Shown here: piece after piece, positions 7,730 through 16,913 of the stretch
Layout of the letters: the number at the start of each line of letters is the position of its first letter
How positions within the stretch are numbered: the first letter of the stretch is position 1
NCBI GenBank assembly: GCA_008107755.1
Contig: VIRH01000090.1
Coordinates: 62,001 to 126,000, forward strand
DNA: 64,000 nucleotides
Direction of reading: 5' to 3'
Origin: Rhodobacterales bacterium
GTDB taxonomy: Bacteria > Pseudomonadota > Alphaproteobacteria > Rhizobiales > Stappiaceae
Program-made: the position numbers and the translations under genes
Notes under the pieces: model-generated
Seen by the model: the letters and a program-made list of their open reading frames with translations, nothing else
Databases searched by the model: none
Told to the model about the DNA's origin: nothing

Positions 7730-8857
7730 TCACTTTCGCTGCAACAGTGGCAGAACCGCATCCTCGCAGCGGAAATAGTCCTCATGCAGCTTGAGCGGGC
7801 TGAACAGACGGCCCTTCGGCATCTGCGGGCGCAGAACCGGCGGGAACCTCTCGGCGTGCTCCTTTGGAAACGGTACTTCGCTGGCCATAACGTCGGCGCT
7901 GAAAACGACGTCCCGCCAGTCCTTGAGCTGGGTCCGGCTTTTGCAGAGCTTTTCGATTTCCCGGCTGATCAACGGCGATTGCGCCGCGAGCGCGCCCATG
8001 GCCGTACCCCAGGTGTGAAGGCGGATGATCTCGAGTTTGCGACCGTATTCGGCAAGCGCGTCCACCGCGATCGCGCCGCCGAGAGAATGGGAAACGATGA
8101 CGATCTCGTCATAGCTCGCAGCGCTCCGCGACACATGATCGAGCAAGGTCACCAGACGACCCTTCGTTTGAGCGCGCACGCCGATATTCTCCGGGCCAAG
8201 GCGCTCGTCGCCGAGATAAAGCTTCACAAAACGGGAAAGATCGGCAATGTGATTGAGATTGCCGAGCCCCAGAAGCCCGAGCAGAAAGACCACGAGCGCC
8301 GATCCCGTGAGAGCCTGCGCCCAGGCACTCCAGTCCTGTGGCGACCCCAGTCCGCCAAGCCATTCCAAGACCCAGGAAGGCAAGCCGGAGGTCTGGACTG
8401 CTGCCAGGAACATCATCGCAACGGAGATGTACCAGATCACGAGAATGACACCCATCACAACGAGAGTGACGGCGGTACGGGAGGGAAACCGGCCTCTCAG
8501 AACCGATTTCGCGAGGTCGCCGAGAAACCAGTAGCTGAGAAGATCGGTCGCCTTCCAGAAGCGGGAGGCCGGGGAGTCCGCCGACCAGTCCGGGATCAGA
8601 TCAGCCCAGTAGACCTCGAAGATATCCAGGACGGTACGGTCGCCGCTTTGCCTGTCCGTTGCCGCAATCCGCGCAAGGCTGACACCCTCGCCGTCGTCGG
8701 TCTTCTCCACGCCTGTCTTCTGGAATCCGTCGCTGTAATTGAGGATCGACTGGACGAGTTCGTCTCGCGCTTCCAGTTGCGCCTTTCTCTGAAACCCCGG
8801 CACGAGAATGATTGCCCGTTTCAGAGCTTCGCCATTTTCGTCCGCCGCATCGGCCAT
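7730..8857 (-). CDS. Membrane-anchored alpha/beta hydrolase (lipase-like)
   Basis: About 375 residues. The N-terminal part begins MADAADENGEALKRAIILVPGF, a typical first strand of an alpha/beta hydrolase. Two hydrophobic segments (around TLVVMGVILVIWYISVAMM and ALVVFLLGLLGLG) predict membrane insertion. The nucleophile elbow VSHSLGGA lies after them, with TWGTAMG further on; the acid and His are not placed with certainty. ATG 8857 is chosen because GAGGTG lies 6 nt upstream; the frame stays open to 9211 but that extension runs over the divergent queC promoter and is Arg/Cys-rich. Substrate unknown. Confidence 0.75.
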   Translation of the reverse strand: MADAADENGEALKRAIILVPGFQRKAQLEARDELVQSILNYSDGFQKTGVEKTDDGEGVSLARIAATDRQSGDRTVLDIFEVYWADLIPDWSADSPASRFWKATDLLSYWFLGDLAKSVLRGRFPSRTAVTLVVMGVILVIWYISVAMMFLAAVQTSGLPSWVLEWLGGLGSPQDWSAWAQALTGSALVVFLLGLLGLGNLNHIADLSRFVKLYLGDERLGPENIGVRAQTKGRLVTLLDHVSRSAASYDEIVIVSHSLGGAIAVDALAEYGRKLEIIRLHTWGTAMGALAAQSPLISREIEKLCKSRTQLKDWRDVVFSADVMASEVPFPKEHAERFPPVLRPQMPKGRLFSPLKLHEDYFRCEDAVLPLLQRK

Positions 8858-9113
8858 GGGAGCACCTCGCACCTGAATTGAAACACCTGGAAATACAACC
8901 TTCAGATATTCCCTCCATCCGGGTGGGAATGCAATTCCAGGCTTCCGTCTCAGCGGATGACACCATCCGCCGATGCCCATCAGCGCGCCCCTTCCCTTTT
9001 TGGCCAGACCTGCTAAAAGGCCGCCGTTCGCCGCAAGGTGAACCACCGGTCGCAGCCTACCCGGTGACTGGCGTCTCAACGGACGCTTACAGCGAAAACA
9101 AGGGACAAAATCG

Positions 9114-9803
9114 TTGAAAATACTCGTCATCTGTTCCGGCGGAATGGATTCCGTCACTCTTGCGCACAAGGTTGCGCGGGAACACGACCTCGTCGGCCTG
9201 CTTTCCTTCAACTATGGCCAGCGCCATGCGAAGGAACTGGACTTTGCGAAAGCCTGTGCCGACGAGCTGAAGACCGAGCATATCCTGATCGACATCTCCG
9301 ACATCGGCCGCCGCCTGACAGGCTCGGCGCTGACCGATGATGTGGACGTGCCGGACGGGCACTATGCCGAAGACACCATGAAGATCACCGTGGTGCCGAA
9401 TCGAAACGCCATCATGCTGACCATCGCCTACGGTATTGCCGCCTCACGGGGCGCCGAGTCCGTCGCGACGGCCGTCCATGGCGGCGACCACTTCATCTAT
9501 CCCGATTGCCGGCCCGCGTTCACGGAAAGCTTCGAGGCCATGCAGCGTCATGCGCTGGAAGGTTTTGCCGAGATCAGCCTCTTCACGCCGTATGTTCACA
9601 GCAGCAAGGCCGATATTGCCGCCGAAGGCGTGAGGCTGGGTGTCGACCATCGAAAGAGCTGGTCCTGCTACAAGGGCGGCGATGTTCACTGCGGGCGCTG
9701 CGGCACCTGCGTGGAACGGCGAGAGGCCTTTCATCTGGCTGGGGCAACGGACCCGACCGAATATGAAGACCCGGAATTCTGGAAGGTGGCCTGCCATGTT
9801 TAG
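9114..9803 (+). CDS. queC: 7-cyano-7-deazaguanine synthase QueC
   Basis: A 229-residue enzyme converting 7-carboxy-7-deazaguanine to preQ0 with ATP and ammonia, in queuosine biosynthesis. The N-terminus carries the PP-loop SGGMDSVTL; the C-terminus carries the zinc-binding cysteines (CYKGGDVHCGRCGTC). The start is TTG at 9114 with AAGGGA 8 nt upstream; no in-frame ATG precedes the PP-loop. It overlaps queD by 8 nt (queD ATG 9796 lies before the queC stop at 9801-9803), and queD overlaps queE, so queC-queD-queE is one operon. Confidence 0.97.
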   Translation: MKILVICSGGMDSVTLAHKVAREHDLVGLLSFNYGQRHAKELDFAKACADELKTEHILIDISDIGRRLTGSALTDDVDVPDGHYAEDTMKITVVPNRNAIMLTIAYGIAASRGAESVATAVHGGDHFIYPDCRPAFTESFEAMQRHALEGFAEISLFTPYVHSSKADIAAEGVRLGVDHRKSWSCYKGGDVHCGRCGTCVERREAFHLAGATDPTEYEDPEFWKVACHV

Positions 9804-10191
9804 GATCACCAAGGAATTCCATTTTTCCGCCAGCCATCAGCTGTTCGGCCTCGGAGACGATCACCCCTGCGCCCGCCTTCACGGCCACAATTACGTGGTC
9901 GAGGTCGAACTGATGTCCGAGGAACTCGACCGCACCGGCTTCGTCCGCGACTATCGGGAGCTGTCCGAATTCAAACGCTTCATCGACGACACTCTCGATC
10001 ACCGGCATCTGAACGACGTGCTGGGTGACGACTGCGTGACCGCCGAAGCGCTGGCACGGTTTTTCTACAACTGGTGCCGCCAGCGCTGGCCGGAAACCTC
10101 GGCCGTCCGCGTGAAGGAAACGCCCAAGACCTGTGCTGAATACCGTCCGCTCAATAGGCCCGCCGGCCGGATCGGGAGCCAGGCGGCATGA
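9796..10191 (+). CDS. queD: 6-carboxy-tetrahydropterin synthase QueD
   Basis: A 131-residue QueD of the 6-pyruvoyl-tetrahydropterin synthase family, making 6-carboxy-5,6,7,8-tetrahydropterin from 7,8-dihydroneopterin triphosphate. Zinc ligands are seen in FSASHQL and LHGHNY; DHRHLND and the C-terminal [10 protein letters not shown] are also family marks. ATG 9796 ([14 protein letters not shown]) overlaps the end of queC. The longer open frame starting at 9640 lies inside queC and is not used. Second step after GTP cyclohydrolase I, which is not in this window. Confidence 0.96.
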   Translation: MFRITKEFHFSASHQLFGLGDDHPCARLHGHNYVVEVELMSEELDRTGFVRDYRELSEFKRFIDDTLDHRHLNDVLGDDCVTAEALARFFYNWCRQRWPETSAVRVKETPKTCAEYRPLNRPAGRIGSQAA

Positions 10192-10916
10192 CCGGCGAAC
10201 GGATCAGGATCAGCGAGATCTTCGGCCCCACCATTCAGGGAGAAGGCGCCCTGATCGGGCAGCCGACCGTTTTTGTGCGCACCGGCGGCTGCGACTATCG
10301 CTGCTCCTGGTGCGACACGCTGCACGCGGTCGACAGCGCTTTCCGGGACGACTGGCAGCCGATGACACCCGAGGCGGTCATGATGCAGGTGGAGCTGCTG
10401 GCCGGCGGCACGCCGCTGACCGTGTCGCTCTCCGGCGGAAATCCGGCCATCCAGCCGCTGGGGCCCCTGATCGACCTTGGCAGGCGCGAAGGCTATCGCT
10501 TTGCCCTGGAAACGCAAGGGAGCCTCGCCCGCGACTGGTTTGCCGATCTCGATGTCCTCACGCTCAGCCCGAAACCTCCCTCCAGCGGCATGAAAACCGA
10601 CTGGCAGAAGCTGGCGGAATGCGAGGATGCGGCAGGCCCGCAGACGAAGACCGTGCTGAAGCTCGTCGTCTTCGACGAGACAGACTACGCCTTTGCCCGC
10701 GGCGTCGCCGCCCGGTACCCGGACCTGCCGATCTACCTGCAGCCCGGCAACCACACGCCGGCGCCGCCAGACGCCGAAGACGCAGCCATAGACATGGCCG
10801 GCATCATGGCGCGCATGCGCTGGCTGATCGACCGCGTCACACACGACCGCTTTCACACCGCCACCGTCCTCCCCCAGCTGCACACTCTGGTCTGGGGGAA
10901 CTTGAGGGGGGTCTAG
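10188..10916 (+). CDS. queE: 7-carboxy-7-deazaguanine synthase QueE (radical SAM)
   Basis: A 242-residue radical SAM enzyme that contracts the pterin ring to 7-carboxy-7-deazaguanine. The iron-sulfur cluster motif is CDYRCSWC, after the family-typical [18 protein letters not shown]. The start overlaps the queD stop by ATGA (10188-10191). A triplicated palindromic repeat array starts directly after its stop and separates it from queF, the next pathway gene on the same strand. Confidence 0.96.
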   Translation: MTGERIRISEIFGPTIQGEGALIGQPTVFVRTGGCDYRCSWCDTLHAVDSAFRDDWQPMTPEAVMMQVELLAGGTPLTVSLSGGNPAIQPLGPLIDLGRREGYRFALETQGSLARDWFADLDVLTLSPKPPSSGMKTDWQKLAECEDAAGPQTKTVLKLVVFDETDYAFARGVAARYPDLPIYLQPGNHTPAPPDAEDAAIDMAGIMARMRWLIDRVTHDRFHTATVLPQLHTLVWGNLRGV

Positions 10917-10954
10917 GAAAGAACACCGAAGCCGGCAGGCCGATTGACAAAGGC

Positions 10955-11065
10955 CCCCTCATCCTGAGGAAGCGCGCAAGCGCTGTCTCGAAGGATGGGC
11001 CGCTTGCTCTGAAGTCTGCCGCCCATCCTTCGAGACGGACCTGATGGTCCTCCTCAGGATGAGGG
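10955..11065. repeat. Palindromic repeat element, copy 1
   Basis: Nested inverted repeat: outer arms CCCTCATCCTGAGGA and TCCTCAGGATGAGGG, inner arms GTCTCGAAGGATGGGC and GCCCATCCTTCGAGAC, about 20 bp in the centre. It can form a long hairpin or cruciform. Related CCTCATCCTGAGGA intergenic palindromes are common in Hyphomicrobiales genomes. Confidence 0.85.
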
Positions 11066-11279
11066 AGTGTTCAGGAGACGGTCAGTCAGGGGCTCTTGTG
11101 GGCCGATCGGCGCAAAGGGATGCAAATTCAACCGTGGTGGCAGGCACAGGCGCCGGATGAGAAGCATACTTCTCCTCAGTTCGGGGGTTTGCCCTCTCAC
11201 CCCAGCAACGCACATTGGTTTGAGAAAACTTGAGAGGCTTGAAAACATCGCCGAAACCGGCACGCCGATTAACAGACGA

Positions 11280-11390
11280 CCCCTCATCCTGAGGAAGCGC
11301 GCAAGCGCTGTCTCGAAGGATGGGCCACTTGCTCTGTTACCTGCCGCCCATCCTTCGAGACGGACCTCCCGGTCCTCCTCAGGATGAGGG
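11280..11390. repeat. Palindromic repeat element, copy 2
   Basis: Nearly identical to copy 1, starting 325 bp further on; the centre reads CTTGCTCTGTTACCTGCC instead of the copy 1 sequence. Outer and inner arms are intact, so the hairpin is conserved while the loop varies. Confidence 0.85.
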
Positions 11391-11613
11391 GGGAGGTGGT
11401 TTCAGGAGACAGCCAGTGAGGGGCTCTTGTGGGCCGATCGGCGCAGCGAAAAGGCAATTAAACCGTGGCAAAAGCCAAAGGCTCCGGGTGGGGAGCAGAC
11501 CTTTCCGCAGTCCAGATGGTCTGCCGCCGACACCCCGACGACGGAGAACGGGCTTGGAACAACCGGAGACGTTTGGAAACGCAGCCGAAACCGGCACGCC
11601 GATCGACAGAGCA

Positions 11614-11724
11614 CACCTCATCCTGAGGAAGCGCGTCAGCGCTGTCTCGAAGGATGGGCCGCTTGCTCTGTTACCTGCCGCCCATCCTTCGAGACGGACC
11701 TCGTGGTCCTTTTCAGGATGAGGG
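11614..11724. repeat. Palindromic repeat element, copy 3
   Basis: Third copy, 334 bp after copy 2, with the same centre as copy 2. The right outer arm is partly eroded (CCTTTTCAGGATGAGGG), so this copy next to queF is the most diverged. It lies about 95 bp upstream of the queF start and could affect transcription read-through from queE. Confidence 0.8.
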
Positions 11725-11818
11725 TGGTTTCAGGAGACCGTCATGTCCGGAGTTCTTGTGGGCCGATCGGCGCAGAGGGACCGCATTCGAACCGCAACAG
11801 TCAGGGAAGACGAAAATC

Positions 11819-12283
11819 ATGTCAGACAACATCTACCAGAACCTGACCCAGCTCGGGTCAGCCACCGAATTGCCAGACGATCCCGACAAGGCCGTGCTGG
11901 AAAAGGTCCCGAACCCGCAGGCCGGCACGAAATACATGGTGCGCTTCGTGGCGCCGGAATTCACCTCGCTCTGCCCGATCACCAGCCAGCCGGATTTCGC
12001 CCATCTGGTCATCGACTATGTCCCGAAGGATTTCCTGGTCGAGTCCAAGTCGCTGAAGCTGTTCCTCGGATCGTTCCGCAATCACGGAGCCTTTCACGAG
12101 GACTGCACGGTCTCCATCGGCAAGCGCCTTGTCGATCTGCTGGACCCCGACTGGCTGCGGATCGGCGGCTACTGGTACCCGCGCGGCGGCATCCCGATCG
12201 ACGTCTTCTACCAGACCGGCCCGGCGCCGGACGGCGTCTGGATCCCGGACCAGGGTGTGCCGCCGTATCGCGGGCGGGGGTGA
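11819..12283 (+). CDS. queF: NADPH-dependent 7-cyano-7-deazaguanine reductase QueF
   Basis: A 154-residue QueF of the short (type I, YkvM-like) form, reducing the nitrile of preQ0 to the amine of preQ1. The active-site Cys is in [11 protein letters not shown]; the QueF motif [16 protein letters not shown] follows, with the substrate Glu at its start. ATG 11819 (MSDNIYQNL) is used; the open frame back to 11654 comes from the repeat array. It is on the same strand as queCDE but about 900 bp away across that array, so it may need its own promoter. It ends 23 bp from the convergent oxidoreductase gene. Confidence 0.96.
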   Translation: MSDNIYQNLTQLGSATELPDDPDKAVLEKVPNPQAGTKYMVRFVAPEFTSLCPITSQPDFAHLVIDYVPKDFLVESKSLKLFLGSFRNHGAFHEDCTVSIGKRLVDLLDPDWLRIGGYWYPRGGIPIDVFYQTGPAPDGVWIPDQGVPPYRGRG

Positions 12284-12306
12284 GAACATCCGAGGCCTGC
12301 GATCCT

Positions 12307-13260
12307 TCAGCGTGTCCAGGCCACTCTTGTCGGGCTGTAGTGGGTCATCTCCGAAATTTCGGGAACGAACGGCCGGACGAGCTCCAGGAACGGCGGGAAA
12401 TGGGGACCCTTCCGAAAGCCCGTCAGATGCGCTTCGCTCGAGGTCCAGCAGATCCTCAGGATGAAGCGACCGGGCGTTTCCTCGCATTGGGTCAACTGAT
12501 AGCCGCAACACTCGGGCGCCTCGCGCAGATGCCTGCCGGCCTCCTCATAGGCGGCAATAAGATCCTCAGGCGTGTGGCTGGTCAGCTCGTAACGGATACA
12601 TTCCACCGTGCCGCCTTCGCCATTCCGGCGCAGCATGCCGAAAGCATTGTCCGTCGGGGCGCCGAATTTGAGGGCCTGATCGATCCAGAGCGAGGCGTAG
12701 GGTTCGAGCAGGCGGGCAGCTTTCATCGGCCCGGCCTCCCGGGCCTCGAAACCGAGGTCCTCGACGAGCGCAAAGACATCAGGCTTGCGCCTGTCGTTGT
12801 CTCCGGCAACGAACATCACCGGCCTGGACGCATATCCCGAAGTATCGGACATGACCGCAAAGCCGACCTGGTTCAGAGTCTTGAAGACATCCGCGCCAAC
12901 TGCCATTTCGGCAACCTGCTCGCCGCCTGAGGTGGAGAAGCCAAGGGCGAGCTCCAGGCTGTCGTCGTGAAACGTCAGCGGGTTGGTCGCATCCAGAACC
13001 AGTTTTCCCTGAAGATCACCGCAGGCGTTAATGACGTCCGATAGTGCATCGAAAGGCACGGCAAGAACCACAATACCGGCCTCGTTCGCAGCTTCGGCGA
13101 CGCCGGCAACGCGCGTACCGCTGACGGATTCCAGCACGGCCAGGGCACTTTTGCTCCGGGTGTCCGATGCACCGTAGACAATGGAATGTCCCGACCGGGA
13201 CCAGCCCTTGCCGAGCGCGGTTCCGACATTTCCCGTGCCGATAATGGCAATCGTTTCCAT
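12307..13260 (-). CDS. NADPH-dependent F420 reductase-like protein fused to an ABM-type domain
   Basis: About 317 residues in two parts. Residues 1-210 form a Rossmann domain of the coenzyme F420-dependent NADP oxidoreductase type (METIAIIGTGNVGTALG, then VVLAVPFDAL, LVLDATNPL). From about residue 215 (GTVECIRYEL) to the end the sequence looks like an antibiotic biosynthesis monooxygenase (ABM)-like ferredoxin-fold domain (GYQLTQCEE, RFILRICW, FRKGPHFPPF). The frame runs through both without interruption, so this is a real fusion. ATG 13260 has GAGGA about 12 nt upstream; the frame stays open to 13326. It is divergent from an HxlR regulator, which probably controls it. Substrate unknown. Confidence 0.82.
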   Translation of the reverse strand: METIAIIGTGNVGTALGKGWSRSGHSIVYGASDTRSKSALAVLESVSGTRVAGVAEAANEAGIVVLAVPFDALSDVINACGDLQGKLVLDATNPLTFHDDSLELALGFSTSGGEQVAEMAVGADVFKTLNQVGFAVMSDTSGYASRPVMFVAGDNDRRKPDVFALVEDLGFEAREAGPMKAARLLEPYASLWIDQALKFGAPTDNAFGMLRRNGEGGTVECIRYELTSHTPEDLIAAYEEAGRHLREAPECCGYQLTQCEETPGRFILRICWTSSEAHLTGFRKGPHFPPFLELVRPFVPEISEMTHYSPTRVAWTR

Positions 13261-13352
13261 ATTGATGATGATCCTCGTTCCAACTGATAATGCGCCAACT
13301 ATCGATTGCAGATCCGCGGAATTCAACGAACCAACGGGTAAGTGGACAGCAC
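13261..13352. promoter_or_regulatory. Divergent promoter region between oxidoreductase and HxlR regulator
   Basis: 92 bp between two divergent starts. CCAACT occurs twice about 16 bp apart (near 13280 and 13296) and a related CCAACG follows near 13331. HxlR-type proteins commonly bind such shared control regions, so these are candidate operator half-sites. No clear -35/-10 pair was identified. Confidence 0.45.
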
Positions 13353-13679
13353 ATGACCCTGAGACGATTTTCCTACGGTTGCCCCGTTGAACTTGCCGTC
13401 AGCATCCTGAACGGAAAATGGAAAACGGTGATCCTCGCGAGGCTCAAGGAAGAGCCATGCCGCTACAATGAATTGAAGGCGAAAATTCCGAACATTTCCG
13501 ACAAGGTCCTGACACAGCGGCTCAAGAACCTGGAGGACCTGGGGCTTGTGGCAATGCGGCCCGCAGACGACACCGGGACGACGCTTGTTTACGGCCTCAC
13601 CAGCGAAGGGGAACGCCTGCGGCCTCTCCTTGAGGCGCTCTATAACTGGGCCTCCACACGGAGGAGACACTCGGCCTGA
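13353..13679 (+). CDS. HxlR family transcriptional regulator
   Basis: A 108-residue winged-helix regulator. The HxlR signature is clear: GCPVELAVSILNGKWK at the N-terminus with its conserved Cys, then LKAKIPNISDKVLTQRLKNLE as recognition helix region and the wing GTTLVYGLTSEG. ATG 13353 (MTLRRFSYGCP) is chosen over 13290 because it begins just before the conserved Cys and leaves room for the divergent promoter. Such regulators often sense reactive aldehydes or quinones through the Cys and control a divergent reductase, as the arrangement here suggests. Confidence 0.9.
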   Translation: MTLRRFSYGCPVELAVSILNGKWKTVILARLKEEPCRYNELKAKIPNISDKVLTQRLKNLEDLGLVAMRPADDTGTTLVYGLTSEGERLRPLLEALYNWASTRRRHSA

Positions 13680-13690
13680 ATTGACAAAGC

Positions 13691-13712
13691 AAAACGGGCC
13701 CCGAAGGGCCCG
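13691..13712 (-). terminator. Rho-independent terminator of acnA
   Basis: Stem CGGGCCC (13695-13701), loop CGAA, stem GGGCCCG (13706-13712). On the minus strand the hairpin is followed by TTTTGCTTT, so it ends acnA transcription 36 bp after its stop; it may also stop the convergent HxlR gene. Confidence 0.85.
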
Positions 13713-13747
13713 CTCAAATCCTGCTGATCTCTGGCTACCGAAAAAGG

Positions 13748-16423
13748 TCAGCCAGTCACGAGGTTCCTGAGCACATAGTGCAGGATGCCGCCGGCCTTGA
13801 TGTATTCCAGCTCGTCCACCGTATCGACGCGGCACAGGCACTCGATGGTTTTTGTCGTGCCGTCCTCATAGGTGACCTCGACGTCCATCATCTGGCGCGG
13901 CTTGATGTCGGCGATGCCCTTGATGGTCACGCGTTCCTTGCCGGTGATGTTGTGCGACTGCCAGCTTTCGCCTTCCTTGAAGGTGAGCGGGACAACGCCC
14001 ATGCCGACGAGGTTGGAGCGGTGGATACGCTCGAAGGACTGGGCGATCACGGCGCGCACGCCGAGAAGGTTGGTGCCCTTCGCAGCCCAGTCGCGGGACG
14101 AGCCGGTGCCGTATTCCTTGCCTGCGAACACGACCAGCGGAACGCCGGCTTCCTTGTATTCCATGCAGGCGTCGTAGATCCACTCCTTCTTGCCGTCCTT
14201 CATGGTCACGCCGCCTTCGACGCCCGGAACCATCTGGTTCTTGATGCGGATGTTGGCGAAGGTGCCACGCATCATGACTTCATGGTTGCCGCGACGCGCG
14301 CCGTAGGAGTTGAAGTCCTTCTGCGCGACCTGGTGCTCGGAAAGATATTCCCCCGCCGGGCTGTCCAGCTTGATGTTGCCGGCCGGAGAGATGTGGTCCG
14401 TGGTGATGGAGTCGAGGAAAAGACCCATGACAGCCGCGCCCTCGATATCCTCGAGTGGCTTGGGCTCCATGGTCATGCCTTCGAAGTAGGGCGGGTTCTG
14501 AACGTAGGTCGAGCCGGACGGCCAGGAATAGGTCATGCCGCCTTCGACCTTGATCGACTGCCAGTGCTCGTCGCCCTTGAAGACATCGCCGTAACGCTCG
14601 CGGAACATCTCCTCGTTGATGGAGGAGCGAATGAGATCGGTGATCTCTTCCGTGGTCGGCCAGATATCCTTGAGGTAGACGGGATTGCCGTCCTTGTCCT
14701 CACCCAGCGAATCCTCGGCGATGTTGATGTTGAGGCTTCCGGCCAGCGCATAGGCGACCACCAGCGGCGGCGAGGCCAGGTAGTTGGCGCGGACGTCCGG
14801 GTTGACGCGACCTTCGAAGTTGCGGTTGCCGGACAGGACCGAGCAGGCGATCAGGTCGTTGTCGTTGATCGCCTTGGAAATTGCCGGATCCAGTGGCCCG
14901 GAGTTGCCGATGCACGTGGTGCAGCCATAGCCGGCCAGCGTGAAACCGAGGGCGTCGAGGTCGTCCTGAACGCCGGCCTTTTCCAGGTAGTCGGTGACGA
15001 CCTGCGAGCCAGGCGCAAGCGAGGTCTTCACCCACGGCTTGACCTTCAGCCCCTTCTCCAGCGCGTTGCGCGCAACGAGACCTGCACCGATCAGAACCGA
15101 CGGGTTGGAGGTATTGGTACAGGAGGTGATCGCGGCGATCACCACGTCGCCATTGCCGATATCATGGTCCTTGCCATCGACGGCAACGCGCTTGGAAAGC
15201 TCGTCCGCCTTCTTGAATTCGTCGGCCATGGTCTTGGCGAAGCCGTCAGCCGCATCCGAAAGGTTGATGCGGTCCTGCGGCCGCTTCGGACCGGAAACGG
15301 CGGGAACGACGGTGGAAATGTCGAGTTCCAGCGTATCGGTGAATTCCGGCTCTTCGGCTCCGGAGCGGAACATGCCCTGCGCCTTCGAATATTCCTCGAC
15401 GAGCGCGACGCGATCCTTGTCGCGACCAGTCGCTTCCAGATACTTCAGCGTGTCGGCATCAACGGGGAAGAAGCCGCAGGTCGCACCGTATTCCGGCGCC
15501 ATGTTGGCGATCGTCGCCTCGTCCTCGATGCTGAGATTGTCGAGGCCCGGTCCGTAGAATTCGACGAATTTACCGACGACGCCCTTCTCGCGCAGCATTT
15601 CCACGACGCGCAGCACAAGGTCCGTCGCGGTGATGCCTTCATTGAGTTCGCCGGTCAGCTTGAAGCCGACGACTTCCGGGATGAGCATCGAGATCGGCTG
15701 GCCGAGCATGGCGGCTTCGGCCTCGATACCGCCGACACCCCAGCCGAGAACGGCAAGACCGTTGACCATGGTGGTGTGCGAATCCGTGCCCACCAGTGTG
15801 TCCGGATAAGCGACGGTTTCGCCGTCCTCATCCTTTGACCAGACGGTCTGGGCGAGATACTCGAGGTTCACCTGGTGGCAGATGCCGGTGCCCGGGGGCA
15901 CGGCGCGGAAGTTGTTGAAGGCGGACTGACCCCAGCGCAGGAACTCGTACCGTTCCTTGTTGCGCTCGTACTCAAGCTCCACGTTCTTCCTGAAGGAATC
16001 CTTGGTGCCGAAATAATCGATCATCACCGAGTGGTCGATGACGAGATCCACGGGCACCTGCGGGTTGACCTTTTCCGGATCGCCGCCGAGCTTCACGGCC
16101 GCGTCGCGCATGGCGGCCAGGTCCACGACCGCGGGAACGCCGGTAAAGTCCTGCATCAGGACACGCGCCGGGCGATAGGAAATCTCTTGGGACGACTTGC
16201 GCGTCTTCAGCCATTCGGCGCAGGCGAGGATATCTTCCTTCGTCACCGTGCGTCCGTCTTCGAAGCGTAGCAGGTTCTCAAGGACCACCTTGAGCGAAAA
16301 CGGCAGTCTGGAAACACCTTCCAGGCCGTTCTTCTCCGCTTCGGGAATGGAAAAATACGTGTAGGTCTTTCCGCCGGCGGTCAGCGTCTTCTTACACTTG
16401 AAGCTATCGAGGGACTGGGTCAC
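13748..16423 (-). CDS. acnA: Aconitate hydratase A
   Basis: A 891-residue AcnA, the full family length, isomerising citrate and isocitrate in the TCA cycle. The [4Fe-4S] ligands are in [10 protein letters not shown] and [10 protein letters not shown]; the C-terminal swivel domain has [13 protein letters not shown]. The start is GTG 16423 ([14 protein letters not shown]) with AAGGAGA about 10 nt upstream. It is transcribed away from acnB, with a 490-bp gap between them. A long antisense open frame (13778-15838) is a codon-bias shadow. AcnA-type enzymes are generally the more stable, stress-tolerant aconitases. Confidence 0.97.
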   Translation of the reverse strand: MTQSLDSFKCKKTLTAGGKTYTYFSIPEAEKNGLEGVSRLPFSLKVVLENLLRFEDGRTVTKEDILACAEWLKTRKSSQEISYRPARVLMQDFTGVPAVVDLAAMRDAAVKLGGDPEKVNPQVPVDLVIDHSVMIDYFGTKDSFRKNVELEYERNKERYEFLRWGQSAFNNFRAVPPGTGICHQVNLEYLAQTVWSKDEDGETVAYPDTLVGTDSHTTMVNGLAVLGWGVGGIEAEAAMLGQPISMLIPEVVGFKLTGELNEGITATDLVLRVVEMLREKGVVGKFVEFYGPGLDNLSIEDEATIANMAPEYGATCGFFPVDADTLKYLEATGRDKDRVALVEEYSKAQGMFRSGAEEPEFTDTLELDISTVVPAVSGPKRPQDRINLSDAADGFAKTMADEFKKADELSKRVAVDGKDHDIGNGDVVIAAITSCTNTSNPSVLIGAGLVARNALEKGLKVKPWVKTSLAPGSQVVTDYLEKAGVQDDLDALGFTLAGYGCTTCIGNSGPLDPAISKAINDNDLIACSVLSGNRNFEGRVNPDVRANYLASPPLVVAYALAGSLNINIAEDSLGEDKDGNPVYLKDIWPTTEEITDLIRSSINEEMFRERYGDVFKGDEHWQSIKVEGGMTYSWPSGSTYVQNPPYFEGMTMEPKPLEDIEGAAVMGLFLDSITTDHISPAGNIKLDSPAGEYLSEHQVAQKDFNSYGARRGNHEVMMRGTFANIRIKNQMVPGVEGGVTMKDGKKEWIYDACMEYKEAGVPLVVFAGKEYGTGSSRDWAAKGTNLLGVRAVIAQSFERIHRSNLVGMGVVPLTFKEGESWQSHNITGKERVTIKGIADIKPRQMMDVEVTYEDGTTKTIECLCRVDTVDELEYIKAGGILHYVLRNLVTG

Positions 16424-16913
16424 GGCGCGCGTTCTCCTTAATTGTCCTCAGGCCCGGGCCGCGTCTGAACCGGCGCCTGATGTAATCTCTCCAGGGTACG
16501 GGCCCTTGCACCGGACACGCGAGCCCGACGGCTCGTCATCCGGCATGCTCCCGGCAGAACACGATAGAGAGCCTCTCCCTCACTCGCCGCCGCAGATTGG
16601 TGCGCCGCCCCTATATCAATCTTTGACAGCATTCACCAGTCATGCCGCCTCTGCCAAGTTCTTATTTAGGACGACATTCCGGCGGCTTGAAGAGGCGCGA
16701 CCGGTTTTTGCAGGCCGGTATCCGGATCCCGATCCGTGTGCCTGGCCAAAAGGCCCGCGAATACGGACAGACACCAGCATATCATCTTTCAAAAAATATT
16801 GCATACCATTGTATACTGAATTATGACCACGCTCAGCCAGCCTGATCCGGCGCGCCGGAGGAACAGCGACCCGCGGTCGGGCACCACAGGAAAACCAGGA
16901 CGCCGGGATCACC
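16424..16913. promoter_or_regulatory. Shared control region of divergent acnA and acnB
   Basis: 490 bp between two aconitase genes. The first 200 bp beside acnA are GC-rich; 16770-16835 beside acnB is AT-rich and holds GCATAC (16801) and GTATAC (16811), exactly 10 bp apart, the second overlapping a TATACT box (16812-16817) that could be the acnB -10 element. Same-face half-sites of this kind suit a dimeric regulator of GntR type. A convincing -35 was not seen. Confidence 0.45.

Larger units (their letters stand above)
10921..11818 (+). repeat. Array of three approx. 330-bp imperfect repeat units between queE and queF
   Basis: Three units follow each other (about 10921-11250, 11251-11585, 11586-11818, the last shorter). 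Each has: a GCCGAAACCGGCACGCCGAT-like segment (11250 and 11584 identical; 10929 diverged), a palindromic element of about 110 bp, a TTCAGGAGAC segment, and the 20-mer CTTGTGGGCCGATCGGCGCA (11095, 11426, 11755). The third unit runs into the queF leader, so the queF upstream sequence itself is part of the repeat. Small open frames across the array come from the repeats and I do not call them genes. Confidence 0.85.

Noticed and set aside
10955-11724. CRISPR array
   Set aside because: Only three long palindromic units of about 110 bp with 215-225 bp between them; spacers are partly repeated and no cas genes are near.
10920-11846. Small proteins of the type [13 protein letters not shown] within the que repeat array
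   Set aside because: They arise from the palindromic repeat itself; three near-identical frames with no independent start signals.
13778-15838. 686-aa plus-strand open frame antisense to acnA
   Set aside because: Low-complexity Asp/Arg/Val/Gly composition caused by codon bias of acnA; no domain recognised.
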